Shown here: positions 63,412-64,000 of the stretch, piece by piece
How the letters are laid out: each line of letters starts with the position of its first letter
How positions within the stretch are numbered: the first letter of the stretch is position 1
Source: Nocardioides cremeus
GTDB lineage: Bacteria; Actinomycetota; Actinomycetes; Propionibacteriales; Nocardioidaceae
NCBI RefSeq assembly: GCF_030518195.1
Contig: NZ_JAULSC010000002.1
Span: forward strand, 124,001 to 188,000
Reading direction: 5' to 3'
DNA length: 64,000 nucleotides
The notes under the pieces: generated by a model
The model's input: only the letters and a program-made list of their open reading frames with translations
Databases searched by the model: none
Told to the model about the DNA's origin: nothing
Translations under genes and position numbers: made by a program

Positions 63412-64000
63412 TGCGGGTCCTGGCCGCGATGTCGGGCGGCGTGGACTCCGCGGTCGCCGCTGCCCGCGCCGTCGAGGCCGGCCACGACGTGACCGGCATC
63501 CACCTCGCGCTCTCGCGCAACCCGGCGTCGTACCGCTCGGGCGCGCGGGGCTGCTGCACCATCGAGGACAGCAACGACGCGCGCCGCGCCGCCGACGTGA
63601 TCGGCATCCCGTTCTACGTCTGGGACATGTCCGAGCGCTTCCACGAGGACGTCGTGGAGGACTTCATGGACGAGTACGCCGCCGGGCGCACCCCCAACCC
63701 GTGCCTGCGCTGCAACGAGAAGATCAAGTTCGCCGCGGTCCTCGACAAGGCGCTCGCGCTCGGGTTCGACGCCGTCGTCACCGGGCACTACGCGCAGCTG
63801 CGCACCGGCGCCGACGGGCTCGTGGAGATGCACCGCGCCCTCGACCACGGCAAGGACCAGTCCTACGTGCTCGGGGTGCTCGACCAGCGCCAGCTGCAGC
63901 ACTCGCTCTTCCCGCTCGGCGGCTCGACGAAGACCGACGTGCGCGCCGAGGCGGCCGAGCGCGGCCTGCTGGTGGCCGACAAGCCCGACAGCCACGACAT
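63411..64000 (+). CDS. mnmA: tRNA-specific 2-thiouridylase MnmA (3' end outside window)
   Basis: The first 196 codons are present and the frame is still open at the window end. [34 protein letters not shown] contains the PP-loop [67 protein letters not shown] includes the nucleophilic cysteine of the family (NPCLRCN). VVTGHYAQL and [12 protein letters not shown] follow. It thiolates U34 of tRNA-Lys, -Glu and -Gln with sulfur from the upstream desulfurase. The ATG overlaps the iscS stop by one base. Full length would be about 360 residues. Confidence 0.95.
   Translation, partial: MRVLAAMSGGVDSAVAAARAVEAGHDVTGIHLALSRNPASYRSGARGCCTIEDSNDARRAADVIGIPFYVWDMSERFHEDVVEDFMDEYAAGRTPNPCLRCNEKIKFAAVLDKALALGFDAVVTGHYAQLRTGADGLVEMHRALDHGKDQSYVLGVLDQRQLQHSLFPLGGSTKTDVRAEAAERGLLVADKPDSHD

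Overview
The window reads as a chromosomal stretch of a high-GC Gram-positive bacterium, most likely a Nocardioides-like member of the Propionibacteriales. The basis is the very strong third-position G/C bias, many GTG starts, the actinobacterial families present (DUF5130, DUF4233, GPP34, mycothiol-linked DsbA-like reductase, ValS of the archaeal-like type 2, DUF2254), and a gene order typical of actinobacteria: tig, clpP1-clpP2-clpX, valS, folC, ndk, mreBCD-pbp2-rodA, rne, rplU-rpmA-obgE-proB. Almost everything is housekeeping. I see no phage, insertion sequence, CRISPR array, defence island or biosynthetic cluster.

Layout. 1-9.1 kb: end of a membrane GTPase, a short SSB paralogue, ettA, a MarR regulator, a thiolase, a double-hotdog thioesterase, a globin/mscS pair and a small membrane protein/DUF5130 pair. 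9.2-17.5 kb: pepN, two secreted peptidoglycan hydrolases (CHAP and PGRP-amidase), a DsbA-like reductase, DUF2254 and GPP34. 17.6-24 kb: metG, yrdB-like, LURP-one-like, an esterase, rpiB-nei2 and a PP2C/RsbU phosphatase. 24-32.5 kb: two tRNA genes (Gly, Pro), tig, a lipase-like hydrolase, clpP1-clpP2-clpX and valS. These cover protein folding, proteolysis and charging. 32.6-39.1 kb: GNAT, zinc alcohol dehydrogenase, folC-DUF4233, a divergent MocR/PPOX pair and ndk. 39.4-45.4 kb: mreB-mreC-mreD-pbp2-rodA, a lateral-wall elongation operon with overlapping start/stop codons. 45.5-57.6 kb: a radical-SAM protein and its usual partner (DUF2344), here separated by a 5 kb block holding a DUF4190 protein, an MFS permease, an S8 protease gene broken by one in-frame amber codon, and a winged-helix protein. 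The large RNase E/G follows. 57.7-64 kb: rplU-rpmA-obgE-proB, a membrane-anchored EEP hydrolase, a cysteine desulfurase and the start of mnmA, which together would supply and place sulfur for tRNA 2-thiouridine.

The least ordinary content lies between genes. (i) Arrays of contiguous 22-bp units run in one orientation and then in inverted orientation, and begin at or inside the stop codons of ndk, pepN, DUF5130, metG and yrdB. (ii) Tandem 12-13 bp duplications span the stop codons of the CHAP protein, the lipase-like gene and mreD. (iii) A TANNNT hexamer lies 6-9 nt before the start codon of about fifteen genes, which points to widespread leaderless transcription and settles several start codons. 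(iv) There is a KstR-type operator before the alcohol dehydrogenase, symmetric MocR half-sites, possible MtrA-type direct repeats before both cell-wall hydrolases, and a long structured leader before rne. All functional names come from reading motifs by eye; no database search was run.
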